A stretch of 64,000 bases of DNA from Aptenodytes patagonicus (GCF_965638725.1 NC_134950.1:14632101-14696100); one strand, 5' to 3'; shown: positions 24,276 to 37,678, counted from the stretch's first letter. The notes: generated by a model from the letters alone, not told the origin. Made by a program: numbers and translations.

Positions 24276-27200
24276 AATATATCTCAAACTCAGAAAATGA
24301 TTTCTGTCTTCATCTTCCCCACTGTAGAAGAGCAGCTCATGAGGTCACCCACTGAACCTTTCATAATGCAAATCAGGTCCCACGTAGGGTACCACAGGCT
24401 TTGATTCTCGGTCTAGAGTAATGATTTCTTTTATTCCCACACTGATGTTTCTTTTCCAGTTCTTACACTCACACTGTTTTTTTCCCCAGACCTACATGAT
24501 AAAATCAGTTCAGATTTCTGTCTACCAGTGGTAGTGCAAATGTCCATTTTCAGTTCTCTTTTCATTAACGTGCACCTCTGATCCAAATGTAAGTCTTGCT
24601 CTGTATCAACTAACCTTGAGAACAGGAGATACAGCAATAGTCAAACAATATTGCTTTGCTCCCAGACTGTCTGTGGGGGAATAGGACCTTTATTTTGCTG
24701 CCAGAACTCAGTGTTCAGTATCCTAACGCTGGCCTGACTTTTGCTATCTTTACAGGTAGTGGAGGGTAGAAGGAGAGAAAATTAGTTTGAGCAAGACTTA
24801 TTTAATCAGAACTACTTCAGGATGTTAAGAAAAAATCAGTAGAAGAAAATCATGACTGTTTCAAAATAAAAGCAGTCCAAATTTGTCCACTTTTTAGGTG
24901 CTGTGCCTCCAAAACATGCTTATTTCCGAGTCATTCTTTACTTCTCAGTGTTTCAATGTCAGAAAAAAAATGAAACAACTATGTAAGGTTGCTAATTGCA
25001 TTGGCTGTCTCCATGCAATGGAGAGCACACTGAGTTTCTGTAGCCAGACAGGCCAAACCTGTCCCCGACCTGTTGAAGTGGCTTGGCACATGCTGCCTGG
25101 ACTTGCTTTCCCCAGCCCATGTGAAGGGAGGAGATGCACGTTCAAAAAGCTGTAGGAGTGAGGGCAGATCCCAAGCTCTCAGCAGGAAAGGGCAAGCAGC
25201 TTGCGATGGGTGTTGTGGGAAAGGGAGCCAAGGAAAGAAAACCTCTCTGAAATCAATAGGACTTGAGGGAAGCCAAAATTTCACCTGTGAGGGAAGGGGC
25301 TGGGTACACCACAAGGCTCTGTCATAGCTCTGACCCCTGTCGTGCTGTCTCAAGCCATCCTAATTTGGCCCTCTGGATTACAGAAGGGCCCTCAAGAAGG
25401 GTTGATTTTACTAAGTGGAGGTAAAGGCACTATGATCCAGTCCACTGATTTTGCTGCTGTCTTTTTAAGGTACAGAGGAGTAGTATTGTCTTCTGGTCTG
25501 GCTTCCTGAATAGCCATGAGGGAGAAAAGCTGACTGAAAACAGTGCGACGCTAGTCTGAGGGGTGAAAAGCGACCACTCTTCGGCAGGTCTGCACAAGCT
25601 GAACCTGAACCTTTGCACATTCCTCCATGACTACCATAATTAATATTTTGCAACTTGCTATTTTTTTTAAAGCAGCTAGAAATAGAGTGCTGCCTGGAAA
25701 GCTCAGTGTATGCTCCACCGGTGACTGAGGTAGCTGCACTTTTTTCATCTGGCCATGCTGCCAGGCCACTGTCCGTAGCCCTACAGTAGAGAGGCTTCTT
25801 TTCTTGGCCCCCACAAGGGTGGTTTAGCCTGCAGGATTTTAATGATTCTGATGCATTTATAGTCATAGAAGTGGAAAAGAAATTCTTTGAAAAGGGAAAG
25901 GAGAATATTACTTCATACTGAGGTACAAATCATAAAAAGCCTCCTATCTCTGCTTATATACAGCAAGGATAATTTTGCATGAGCAGGAAAAGTGGCTCTT
26001 ACTTTTAAAGAGCTGTGGAGGAACAACTTTCTACACATGCCAGCAGTTTACAGCTGTTATATTTTTATTAGCACTCTGGTATAAGTGCATTTTCTCCCCA
26101 CCCTAAAATTGTCTACAACTAGAGATTTAAATCTGAACCTTCTTCCATTCACACAGAGTTTTTCAGCGGATCCTGAGCTTGGATTCCCACACAATTCCCA
26201 TTTCCATCTGACACTGTGTGCCGGAGAGGCTGGGTGAAGAGTGTGCTGTGTTGAAGAAGAGATTCAGAACTGCCACCCGGTAGACTTAAATTAAAAATAA
26301 TCACGATCCATGCACCATCAACCTTGTAAGTGGCTTTTGAATTGTCACTAGAAAATGTGGTTATTCGTTGCTTTCTTATACTTCTGTCTTTTAAATTCAC
26401 ATTTTCACTTATCATACCAGTTAGCAAATGTTCCCATTTGTGTGATCCCGTGAACCCAGCGGGCCCAGAAGCTGTGCCTTTTGGGGAAAGAAGCAAGTAG
26501 GGGAGATCTGTGATAAAACTGCGTACGCCTGCAGCTCTGGAGCAAGGCTGCCGTTCCTGCGGTCCTGGACTCCTGGTGCGGAGGGAGGGTGATGCTGCTG
26601 CCTCTCTTCCAGCCTGGGCACTTTAGCTTCCGCATCCTGGAAGTGAGGTGGGGGGATGGACATGCGCACCTGGCCTCAGAAGTGAGTCGGAGTTTTGAGA
26701 GAGACATAATCTAGGAGCAGGAACCCTTGTCACCTGAGTTCAGGTGACATGTATGGAGTTAGGAAAGAAAGGTTACGGGATGGACTGCAATAAAATCATT
26801 TTCAGGTTCTGTTTTGGATCTGGCTGCAGGCTCATCACAGCTCTCAGTGAGATTTTGGCACAGTAGGAGCATATCCTGAGCCTAGCGGATAGACCTTTGG
26901 CTAAATCTATTCTAGAGTCAGACCAGAACACTGCATCTTTGACCCTGCTCCATACACCTGGCTTTGGTGGGGACGGTTCCCAAACGAGAAAATGAAAGGA
27001 AATGAAACAGAAATGTCAACCCTTCTTGGGAAATAAATGCCTAACAGTATGTAACAGGTTAGTGTTATTTTAATCTCAACAGTCCTTGTTGGATTTTCCT
27101 TTGTTAGTTTAAGAAGTGTATATAGGTATTTCCCAATTCCCTTTACCTGATTAAAGTACCTTGAGGATTACATAGAATCTCAGGAGTACTGTGTTCCAGG

Positions 27201-28696
27201 TCAGTAGTTAAATATTGCTCTGGTTCTAATTATATTCTTCCATACTCTACCAGCAGGAAAATTTACCCCCCAAAACTGCAACCAACAGAAACATGAGAAA
27301 AAGAACTTACTGTCCAGTATGCACCTTGCCTATCTCCTTTTATTTATTTTTTTTTTTTAAAGAATGATATGCTATAGAGTGGCACCCACTTTGAACATGT
27401 TTTCCCATCGCTGCTCTACCAGCTCTGAAAATTGCTTTTGTTTGGATATTGTTATTATCTGCTAGAGACTGATAGGAATGTGGAGTCACTCACTGAGAAA
27501 GGGAAACATGGTTCTCATTCAGAAGGAATGCAGCTTCATCCACGCAGTTTACAGCACAGTTGTATTTGAAGTCGAGCCGTGTGATCTTGTGGCAGTAAAA
27601 ATCATTGTGATTTATAGGAAAATGTCACTCTAGCTGTCTCCTCTATAAAAGCTTTTTACTACTCTTGTTGAATATAAATCAGAATTATGTGGCCAACAAA
27701 ATGATGGTTTTGGCAAAATCTTGTGAAGACAAAAAATAAAGGGGTTTGAATTGTCTTGGCTTTATTCTGCTGAGAGATATTACTGGAATTTATTGCCCTG
27801 CCAAGATCAATATCCTTGTCCTTAAAAATAGGTGTGTGTAACTGTATGTCTAAATTCATATCCAAATTAATTTAAGGATGTTCACCGTGAAGTTTACCTT
27901 CAAACCACAATAACACTAGATCTTAACTGCTTGAAATGAAGCTGACAGTTTCAAAATCTCACTCTGGCCATATTTGTAGCATCAGACTTCAAATTCTTTG
28001 GGGTTTTTGTCTCCTTCTAGGGGGAAATGTGATGGGTCTGAGCATATCTGACTCAAGGTTAGCAAACTTCACCCAGGAATTTAAGTAGGAGATGAACCTC
28101 CCCTCCCACACTGCCTATTAGTTTCATTTCTAAGGAAAAATATGTGACAAGAAAGAAATGATCAATGAATTCAGTTGTCTGTCACAGTTCAGTGTTTCTG
28201 CCTCTGGAGTGAAGCCACTATGGAAATGGATGAGCATTAGGGGAAGGTGACAGAGGCTAGGAAACAGCAAAGAGAGGCGATGAGAGTTTGGGGCTAGTCT
28301 TGCACCACCTCCTTCAAAGCCATGGTGTTAGCCAGGGGTTGCCAGCCTGTGAAATTTTAGCCACGTGTGGTTCCTGGGTGTGTAGTCAGTGTGGTTGTCT
28401 GAATCTGGCGGTGGACAGAGTCAGGCTATGCGGACTGCAGGTACAATATCTTCAGCTTGGCCTGGGATCCAAGCAAAGTCCCAGCTCAAGCCCATTCCTG
28501 AGTGGAGCAGAAGGATTCATGGAGACCCAGGGACACCTCTCACTGTTAATTGTTCCTTGAGTCCTCTGGGGATGGTGGGTCTCGGCCAAATGAGGATAGG
28601 GGCACAAAGGGGATAGCCTCACCTTTACTTGCTCTACCAGCACTTAGGCACAATGTAAATAATGTTTGGAGAAACTCTGTGCTTGCAACATACAGG
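24276..28696. other. Unassigned intergenic DNA
   Basis: Somewhat higher GC around 25.0-25.8 and 26.4-26.9 kb, but with no CpG island and no recognisable coding sequence. Contains the double E-box inverted repeat at 26728. Confidence 0.55.
26728..26749. repeat. 10-bp inverted repeat with two E-boxes
   Basis: TGTCACCTGA and TCAGGTGACA separated by GT. Each arm contains CACCTG/CAGGTG, the E-box type bound by ZEB, Snail and TCF/bHLH factors. Confidence 0.6.
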
Positions 28697-28752
28697 AGCC
28701 TGGGCTAGACAGCGATCATAACACTCCCTGCTGGCCTTTATGAATTTATGAG
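28697..28752 (+). mobile_element. Ancient CR1/L3-type 3' tip
   Basis: Short match to the end pattern of old CR1/L3 elements: CTGGGCTAGACAG, then CTCCCTGCTGGCCTTTATG, then AATTTATGAG. Only the terminal 55 or so bases can be recognised. Confidence 0.5.
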
Positions 28753-29519
28753 TTCACAGATCCTTCCCTGTACTTAAAGGACCTCTACTGCTGGTAGCTG
28801 AGCACCTGTGCATGTCATCCGTTCGTAATTAGTTGTACAGCAGTTGGAACAGACAGCACTCTCCTGACTGGTAAATTATTCAGCATATCCAGTTCGGAGT
28901 GGTGCCCTGATCAGAGGCATCAGCAGAGATGTACAAACCACAGAAGAGCTTGGGCATGCAATGGGAGGGCACACGAGGGACTCACCTGTCCTACACAACC
29001 AACTCCTTGTTTCTTAGAAGTCCACATCTCAAAGAATATTGAGCAGTATCGTACAGGGGTGTAGAGGGCAAAATAATCCACCTCTTGCTTCTGTATCAAT
29101 GTCAATAATGTTCTAAAAAGTGAGACATAAGGAGTAGCCCCAGGCTGGGCATAACCTTGGTCTAAGGCTTTGTTCTTTGTTGGATAAAGTATCATCTAGG
29201 CCAAACTAGTTGAAATAGCGCTCCACAGGTAGCTCACAAATGGAGCAAAGAATATTTCCATGTCAAGTCATAAATAAAAATGGACTGCAGGATGATTTAA
29301 TCAGAACTGCAAACTGACTCTGCATAAGCCAGAGTTGATATGGACTTCAGAAGCAGCGTGTAATATGTTTAATACTCAGAAGTGTGAATATATGTGGTAA
29401 TGAGCCCTGATGTACTTTTATTCCATTCTATTTGCTGTGCATGAAAAATGCTGGCATATCTCTATGAAGAGTCAGTATGGCATTCATAAAATATACTGGT
29501 CCATTTTGACTACTCTGCT

Positions 29520-29690
29520 GAGTATTCAGGATTAAGTGATACAGATTCCTGACTTCTGAATTAGAGCTATGTTTTGTGGTATGTTCTATTTCTGCCTCAG
29601 TCTTCCCTTCTGTGCAATGGTGGTAAAGCCATCTACTTTCTTTCTTCAAGGAAGCACTGGTAGGATGAAACAGTTAATATTTATTTAGGA
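29520..29690 (+). mobile_element. MIR-like SINE relic
   Basis: TCTGCCTCAGTCTTCCCTTC, TGTGCAATGGTGGTAAAG and GGTAGGATGAAACAGTTAAT follow the MIR order (TGCCTCAGTTTCCTCATC, TGTAAAATGGGGATAATA, GAGGATTAAATGAGTTAA). Boundaries are approximate. Confidence 0.5.
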
Positions 29691-31268
29691 TTTTAAAAAT
29701 GGAAAAGATGAGACAAGCACAAATTGCACTTATTATTACCATGCATTTCTTGCCTTACATACATAGTGAAAGGTGTTTCCCTTTGCCTCTATTATCAGAA
29801 GATTGCGACAGACCAGAACATTCAGCAAAAGCAATCCCAGATCTTGACTACGCCCACATATTTCTGAAGCTTTTGGTGATAAGTATGCAGTCTACATACC
29901 TACAGGAATAAGCATGTACTGGTTCACATAGAAAATGAAGATACAGCAATTTAAATCAAGTGCTGATGAATTGTGTCTACACCCCTCTAGCTATTTGCTG
30001 CAATAAAAAAAAAAATCAGTACTTCTACTTCTTCCTCCATGAGACAATGGGCTTTCACTCCTCTTTCTTCTATTATGCCAGTGTGTCAAAAATGTCAATG
30101 GGGTATCCTTCAAAATCACTTCAGTGGGATCAGATATTGAAGATCAAAGTGAGAAAGAAATTGGAATGAAAATCACATTGAAATTTGAATAATTCAGAGA
30201 AGTTTAGATATTAAAACTGTTCAACTACTGGAGGTTTATAGTTAGCTACTGTATTTTTCTGAGGACTGCTGTATACGCAGTTTATTAGCCAATACTTGTG
30301 GCAGGAGGGGAAGCAGGAATATGGAAACCTATTATAAAATGGAGAACTATTATAAGAATTTATTCAGTCTTTTCAGAGACAGGTTCATGCTTAAATTTGC
30401 AGTGTGATATACATGATAGATTAATATGAGCACACAAAATTTTCAAGTTTTGGTCTGTAAAATTCAGCTTTTCAAACAGAAAGTTTTAAGTCTCCAGGCA
30501 AGCAGATTTCATTGGTTTGGAGGAATCTGTGGTTCTTAGACTCTGAAATTCAGAACGTATGTTTATTTAGTAATTAATTCCTCAATTTGGGAAGAAAATG
30601 TTACTCACCAAAATATAAAAACACTTGGCCATAGCATAAAATACATCTTGTTTTTCCTATAACTGTCTTTGCTTTCAAGCCTGATCACGTGAAACCAGTA
30701 ACTAAAATAAGCTTTCTAGAACAGTAGTTTTGCAATCACCGAGCCTTTATTCTGCTGATAGGTAGCAAGGTCTCAGGTTCTTGTAGTCAGCTGCAGCCCT
30801 GGTTGAGCTTCCTTTGCTCCTGTCTTTGCCCTGGGCATTTATTAATCTGTTTTGGGCACACAGTTACATTCCTTATGTTTTAAACTTCTTCAAGTAGCAG
30901 AACCAGGCACTGGCTCTAGTTTGTGGTTGCTGTTGGATTGCAGAACCTCTTTTTATTATTTCTGAGGATGGAGAGCCCAATATTAAACCATTTTAAGGAG
31001 CAATGTCTAACTGTGTAGAGGAATGGGATAGTGGAATCAAATGAAGTCAGCAAAATGACTACTTTGACTAGCAAAAGAAATGCACATATGCAGATAAAAT
31101 AATAAATGCACAAGTGCCATCACTGGTCTTGTTTCTTTACTATTGGAGAGTGTTCTGGGATTTTTAATTAACACACATTACAAAGCTCAGAGTCCCTCCC
31201 CTTCCCAATGTTTGTTATAAATGGATTGTCTGGTAACATCTCCCTTGGTCCAAAAGGTCAGATGAAGG

Positions 31269-31370
31269 ATCATAGAATCATAGAATCATTGAGGTTGGAA
31301 AAGACCTCTAAGATCATCGAGTCCAACCATTGACCCAACACCACCATGCCCACTAAACCATGTCCCTAAG
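31269..31370 (-). mobile_element. CR1 3' tip, about 100 bp
   Basis: The plus strand begins atcatagaatcatagaatca, followed by TTGAGGTTGGAAAAGACCTC and GTCCAACCATTGACCC, stopping after CATGTCCCTAAG. This is the reverse complement of the last 100 bp of a CR1 of the same subfamily as the copy at 47872. Confidence 0.92.
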
Positions 31371-32808
31371 TATAGAATCATATTTTAGATGAGTTCCTCT
31401 CATGCCTGCGTCAACCTTATACCTAAGCTATCCAGTCTTGAAACAAGCCTATAGCACACTGTGCTTCCAAGAACTACAAATTCTTATATATTTATGTATA
31501 TGTATAGACACATATTTATATCTATATACACTGCTTTTGATTTAATCTGGATTTATGAGACATAGGAAACCTGAATAGAGGCTTCAGCAATCTATGTACC
31601 TTAGCACTGGGTGTCAGGGAGATGTCCTAAGAAAGATTTCCCCACTTATCCTCTTCAATGAGTGACTTTTCTGTCTGCTGTCAGCCATGTGGTATCACTG
31701 CAGGGGGAAAAGCATAGAGGAAGGGTGCATCAAAGGCTGATGGCCATTACCTTCGATATACCTGAAAGCAGAGCAAACAGCCAGGGACTGTCCCACTTAA
31801 AAGAATCCAATGAATTATCTCAGAAAGAACTCTGAAATACTCCTGAGGGCAAATAACACAGATGGGTGTTGAGTTTGGCCTAAAGCCCAGCCTTATGACT
31901 TCTCTTGCACAACAGAATAGATGTAACCAATAGGTCTGTGGCTACTCACAACCTTAAGTGCTTTGTGTTTAAGGAAATGGTGGAAGAAACAGTGAGAATG
32001 TAGACTGTCAAGATTCATAGTGTTTAACATTTGTAGAGTTTTAACAGAATTTGGTTTACTAGCAGATGACACCAGGATCTTCCAGCTAACATTGAGGCAG
32101 GTATGAAGACACAGATGGAATAGGAAACAAGGATTTCTGCACAAAGTGCTAAGAAAGAAGAGAAATCACTGTGATACCCTGGCTCTGTCCAGGTTTAGAA
32201 ACAGCTAATAAATATCGGTGAGCACCGTATATTTTTTTGCTTGACCTTTTGCTGGGTCACATAATCGCAGTGCTTTCAGCTGTCCTGGCATTCCATGCAG
32301 GGCTGGGTAGGGTACACAAATATTCTGCCATTAAAAATAGCCTTATGAGAAAGAAAATAACCTTTTGGAACCTGAACTGAAAGAAAAATACATGGGTTTT
32401 GCCATAAGTTGACATAATTTGGCTGTCTTATTAATCTTCATAAATCAAGTTCTACAAATAGATTAGCAACATGATTCTGCTGGTAGAGGGAGTCTGGCAT
32501 ATACCTGATAAGCAGCCAGTCTAGAGACCTGTGTTTTCAGTGCCTTCTTAATTAGAGATTCAGTTTTTCATGCCTCCAATTACACGAGCTGTGGCTGGGA
32601 GGAGTTCTGCCAGTGCTGGGGGCAAAATGTCAGAAGTGACAGCATGACTTCAGCTGCAGCTGCAGAAATCCACATGTACAACCACACCTACATCTGTCTT
32701 TCACAGCACAGGTGATGGAATTGCAACATGCATTACCTGGTATGTTCTCAGGCCGGACATGAAAATAGGAGCCAGATTCTGAAAAGATGAAGACAGAAAA
32801 CTCTGCAA

Positions 32809-32838
32809 AGCCTATGCCTATGTCTTTAGGCATAGGCT
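32809..32838. repeat. Perfect 12-bp hairpin
   Basis: AGCCTATGCCTA and TAGGCATAGGCT flank the 6-nt loop TGTCTT. This is the longest perfect short hairpin I found in the window. Confidence 0.7.
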
Positions 32839-33784
32839 ATGAGATGGCCCATAACTTCACTTTCCCTGAGGATCCCACAACAGGAGCCATTTCTCAAACA
32901 CTTAGAGGTACATAGCAAGCTTATTCTGCTGTCATGCTGACTTACCTTCATGGCCAAAACCCTGGAAACAGGGTCGAGACTGCACCTACTGCCACAGATC
33001 TTTTATCAGCAAACAAGGAGATGAGAGGACTGAGAGGACTGGTTATGCCTCTCTTGTTCTCTCCTCATCCATTGCGTACTACTGAGATTTGGAGACACAG
33101 TACAGGAAAGTGTCTGTGTAGCTTATGCCCCTTTATGTCCCTGCAGGCTCTCAAAAGGAGCAGCCACAATATAATTCCAGGTTAAAATGCCATCTTAGAC
33201 ATATTCGGCAAGAGCTCTCGGGTGCTGCTGAGACACTTGACTTAATTCTGCCACCAATTCAAATGCAGTGCTGGGCTGCTTTCCTGTCTCTGTTTAGATT
33301 TCAAATCCTCTCTGGATCCTGCTGAAATAATCTCTGCCAGAGACAACTTATCGCTAGGTATTACTGAAATACTCCCAAGGAGCACATTTCTTTCTTTCTT
33401 ATTCTTGGCCTAGACCAGGTCACAAAAAATGGGAGGAATTTTAAAGAAAATTCCCAGAAGTGGATGCCAAGAATACTCCTCTTTTTGCCTCAAAGTCTCT
33501 TCTTCCCCAGGTTTAGGGTGAGTAAGCCAAGCATGGCTTTGCTTCACACATATCCCTGGTCTGTTTTCCAGGAACAAAACATGAAATGATGTGCTTTGTG
33601 CAGGTAAGATCACCTCCCTGCTTGAGGACAGAAGTGAGACAGGATTCAGATGACGTGGAAGGCTGAATAGACTCCCCAGTCTTCCAGACATCCCAGGTAA
33701 AAACAGATGGATTGTTACTGGGAATTCCCTTGTTTAAGATGTTGGCAGTAGGATTCTACAGTGTTGGGGTTATATATCTATTTT

Positions 33785-33808
33785 TATATATATATATATA
33801 TATATATA
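33785..33808. repeat. (TA)n microsatellite
   Basis: About twelve uninterrupted TA units. Confidence 0.9.
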
Positions 33809-36261
33809 AAGTAAGTATTACACTTGCTGCATTTTTTAAAGACTTTCTGGTAACTAGTTCCATCTTCCTGTCTCCTCCACAAGTCGTCCATGGCCAGGGA
33901 ACCTGTGCGATACATGAATTTAAGCACTTTTCCATGGCTGCCTCTCCCAGTGGCTTTTGCCTGCAGATCCTTCCTCCAGGACAGGACCCCAGGGACAGTT
34001 GGTAACGGCTACACCACCCAACCTACCTCCGCTCTAAATCCCTGGACCCATAGGTGGGAGCAATTTGTTTGCTCTTCCAGCCCTGCCAAGCACCTGACTT
34101 ATGGCTTGGAGTTTGTGTACTGAGCGCTTAACCAGAATCCAGGATAAAGTATTAAATATTTGTGATACATGGTGAATGAATATAAAAGTAGGCGAGGAAG
34201 GACCGTTAACAAACCTTCCTCTAGACCAGTGGAAAGAAAATGGCAAAAGCGAGTGGAGGATTTTCCTAGAGCCAGTACTAAAAAGCCAGCAAGTGTTTGT
34301 AGAAAATTAGTGATAAAGGACTCATTACAGATACTGGAGAAATTTTAATAAAATGAATGTGGAAAATTCCAGCTCTTTAATTTTTAGAGTTCATTCCTGC
34401 AGGAATGCTTAAGTTTTTATCTCCTTCAGTATTTTAGCAGGATATACTGTGTTTACAATCAACAGAGTTTTGTGTTCCTTGTAAAGTAGAAGGTGTTTAA
34501 TATGCTGAGAAAATTTGTTCTCAGAAAAATAACTGCATGGCTTTATAAAAAAGGCAATGTTTTTCTTTACACATAGTAAATCAGATTCATTAGGAGCAGT
34601 TGACATGTCCTCTTTTCCCACCGTGTTTTTCAGTTCTTGAGGTTCCAGGTCTTAACACTATTAAAAAGCAGGAAAATGTGCCACAGTTCCACTATTTGGG
34701 ATACCAGCTGGGAAATTCCCCCTGCCTGGAGCAATCGAGGATCTAGTCCCAGGGTCTGATCCTTGCACAGGGACTTGCTGCCCCTTCCAGAGCTCCATGG
34801 AAAGCAGTGGGGAACTCTGCGTTTGCAAAGGTTTGTCATCACTCCTGATCTTAGGCTTGCATGTCAGATAGTCTAAACCTGTGTAAGGCTGTTGTTTAGG
34901 AAATCATCACTATCTACCCAAGAAACTGAAAGCAGTGATGCACATATACTATTCAAAATGACAGGGGAAAAGAAGTTGCTAACTAATTTAAAGAATTTTA
35001 ACCTTGAAAATATCACGTTCTTGATTATTCTGTGGTGTTCCTGTTCTTCCCCAATAAATAAACTAAGTCTTAATCCATATAAAATAGGTTTTACTAGAAT
35101 GTAAGAATGCATGGGAAAGTATAAACCATTTGCTGAAGGAAACTTGAACTTCCTGTGAAATGGAAACAATTTGAGAGCAGAACGTTAAGAACATTCATTG
35201 ATTATATTCATTGGCCTTAAACTTTTTGTTTATGGACAGGCAGAAAAGATGGGAGAGGTGCTAGACATATCCCAGCCACAGTGTATATATTTCCATTATT
35301 GATGCTAAAACCCAAGTTATTTCAAAGAGGATTGGTGCCTTCAGCTCACCTTCTGCTTTTAATAAAAGTAGCATTTTCATAGAAAAAGTAATAATGGCTT
35401 CCCTTCATTCCTCCAGATTTGGATTTTGCTGTAGAATTCAGTATTGGAGTAGGCACGAGGTACAAGGTAAGACTTCCTAATGATTACTTTTATGCCTAGC
35501 CATGGCAGTAAAATCATACTCCTTTTATGTATGTGTATATATATACGTAAAATGTACCATATACTCTTTAAAGGTTAGGAGAACATTCCATGAGTTATTG
35601 ATGTTGGGGAGATACACTACATACACTGTGTATGTGCTCCAGACATATGAAAGTCAGTGGAAAGACTATGATGTTCCCTCAGGGAGAATTGGATCAGGCT
35701 CCATATGATTAAAGAAATAGGTTAAACACTTCTGTTGCCCTAACTCACTGGATGTCAGGAATATAGAAAATGTGGTTCAGTGTTTTTCTTTGGTTAAATT
35801 TCACTTCTTTATTGGACATCTAGCACAAAGCCTCTGAGTACTTTGCAGTTACTGCAAGAGATTAAATGCTTACGCCTGAAGAAAAGTCATCTGATCAAAG
35901 AGAAGGAGAGACAAATAGTACTACTGGTGATACAATCCCAACTTGACAAAACAAGGGAGGAAAAACCCTCCATGGTAGAGATTTGGAAAAACTAAGAGAA
36001 AGAACCCCCAAAAATACTCAAAGAAAGATGAATCAGTTGAAATGAGTATGACTTGCAAAGCACTCTGAGGGCAACAGTAGGGACATATGGGTGGGAGATT
36101 TCCATTAGCATCCAGACCCAAAGCTGCGTCCAACAGTCCCTAGGCTTTGCAGAGAAGGACCTTGCTGTGATGAATGAGACAAGTCTCACTGCCTGTGGCA
36201 GCACATATATGGTGCCTCTAACATGTTGAACTGGCTACAAGTGTGCAGAGAAAAGGGAATC

Positions 36262-36316
36262 TTTAGACAATCTCAGGAGGTCCCTTCCAACCTCAACTGT
36301 TCTGTATTTCTGTGAC
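36262..36316 (+). mobile_element. CR1 3' tip
   Basis: Plus-strand CR1 terminus: AGACAATCTCAGGAGGTCCC, TTCCAACCTCAACTGTTCTG, and a degenerate TATTTCTGTGA end repeat. Upstream similarity fades quickly. Confidence 0.75.
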
Positions 36317-36573
36317 TTATGGTTTCTTCAGCAAGTCTGAAATTTCTGCATTGTAGCACTAAGCAGCGGCTCCCCATCCAATTAGGCCTACCTTGAGACA
36401 GGGCTACATGGGTCCTGCTGTTAAGAAGATGATTTGCTGCTGGAGAGTCACCTGAGTTGACAAAGCAACATGCTCTGCTACTTAGATGCCTGAAGGAAGT
36501 CCATCTAAGTGTAAGTCAAGTCTCATTTGGGCCTTTCTGTTGTCAAGGTTTGCTTTGCCTGTGTTGCCAAAGT

Positions 36574-37678
36574 CACAGCATCATGGAATAGCTGAGGTTG
36601 GAAGGGAGCTATGAACCTCTGGTCCAACCACCCTGCTCAAAGCAGGGTCAGTTGGAGCAGGATGCTCAGGGCTGTATCTAGTTGGGTTTCCTTGGATATC
36701 TCCAAGGATGGAGACTTCACAACCTCTCCGGGCAAGCTGTTCCAGTGTTTGACCACACTCACAGTGAAAAAGTGGGGTTTTTTATGTTTAAACGAAATTC
36801 CTGTATTTCAATTTATGTCCATTGCCTCTTGTCCTGTCACTAGGCACTGCTGAGAAGAATGTGACTCTGTCTTTTTTTACTTTCCCCGTCAGGTATTTGT
36901 ACACATCAGTGAAATCTCCCTGCATTTTCTCTTCTCCTGGCTAAACAGTCCCAGCTTTCTCAGCCTCTCCCTGTGTGTCAAATGCTTCAAGTCCTTAATC
37001 ATCTTCACGTCCCCTCACTGGGACTCACTTTAGTATGTTCATATCTCTCTTGTACTAGAGAGCCTAGCACTGGAAACAGTACCAAGATGTGTCTTACCAG
37101 GACTGAGTAGAGGGGAAGGATCACTTCTCTCAACCTGCTGGCAACGCTCTTCCTAATGCAGCCCAGGAGGCTGTTGGACTTCCTTGCTGCATGGGCACAT
37201 CATTGTTGGCTCATAGAATCATAGAACCATAGAATAGTTTGGGTTGGAAGGTAGCTTTTAAGATCATCTAGTCCAACCCCCCTGCCATGGGCAGGGACAT
37301 CTTTCACTAGATCAGGTTGCTCAAAGCACCGTACAACCTGACCTTGAACACTTCCAGGGATGGGGCATTCATGGTCAACTTGGTGTCCACGAGGACCCCA
37401 GGACCTTTTCTGCAAAGCTGCTTTCCAGCCAGTTGGCCACCAGAGTGTACTGGTGCCTGGGGTTATTCCTCCCCAAGGGCAGGGGCTTGCACTTCCCTTT
37501 GCTGAACTTCGTAAGGTTCCTGTTTCACCATTTCTCCAGCTTGCTGAGGACACTTTGAATGGTGCAGAACCCTCTGGTGTATCAGCCACTCCTCCCAGTT
37601 TTGTATCATCTGCAAACTTGCCCAGGGTGCACTCTGTCCCATCGTCCCAGTAGGTCATTAATGAAGATGTTAAAAATC
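36574..37678 (-). mobile_element. CR1 LINE fragment interrupted by a nested CR1
   Basis: Minus-strand CR1 with its 3' end at 36574 (tcatggaatagctgaggttgg). The 3' UTR and C-terminal coding region run to GGGCACATCATTGTTGGCTCAT at 37214. It then resumes at 37373 with GGTCAACTTGGTGTCCACGA, continues through the RT (minus-strand GKFADDTKLGG, with the catalytic Asp pair still present) and ends near 37678 at the 5' truncation. Joined across the insertion the two parts are continuous CR1 sequence. Confidence 0.88.
37215..37372 (-). mobile_element. CR1 3' fragment nested inside another CR1
   Basis: Begins with the CR1 terminal repeat AGAATCATAGAACCATAGAA, then GGTTGGAAGG and CTAGTCCAACCCCCCTGCC, and stops at GGATGGGGCATTCAT, where the host CR1 resumes. 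TCAT occurs at both junctions (37211-37214 and 37369-37372), a possible 4-bp target duplication or microhomology. The subfamily resembles the copy at 16605, which ends CATTGCAGGGGGGTTGGACT. Confidence 0.88.

Larger units (their letters stand above)
31371..36261. other. Unassigned intergenic DNA
   Basis: Contains the 12-bp hairpin (32809) and the TA microsatellite (33785). No gene or clear transposon recognised. Confidence 0.55.

Noticed and set aside
26405..26707. GC-richer stretch with 80-100 codon minus-strand frames
   Set aside because: No CpG island, no domain, and Pro/Ser-rich chance composition.
27160..27200. ACATAGAATCTCAGGAGT, which starts like a CR1 terminus
   Set aside because: The following bases do not continue into the CR1 3' UTR pattern.
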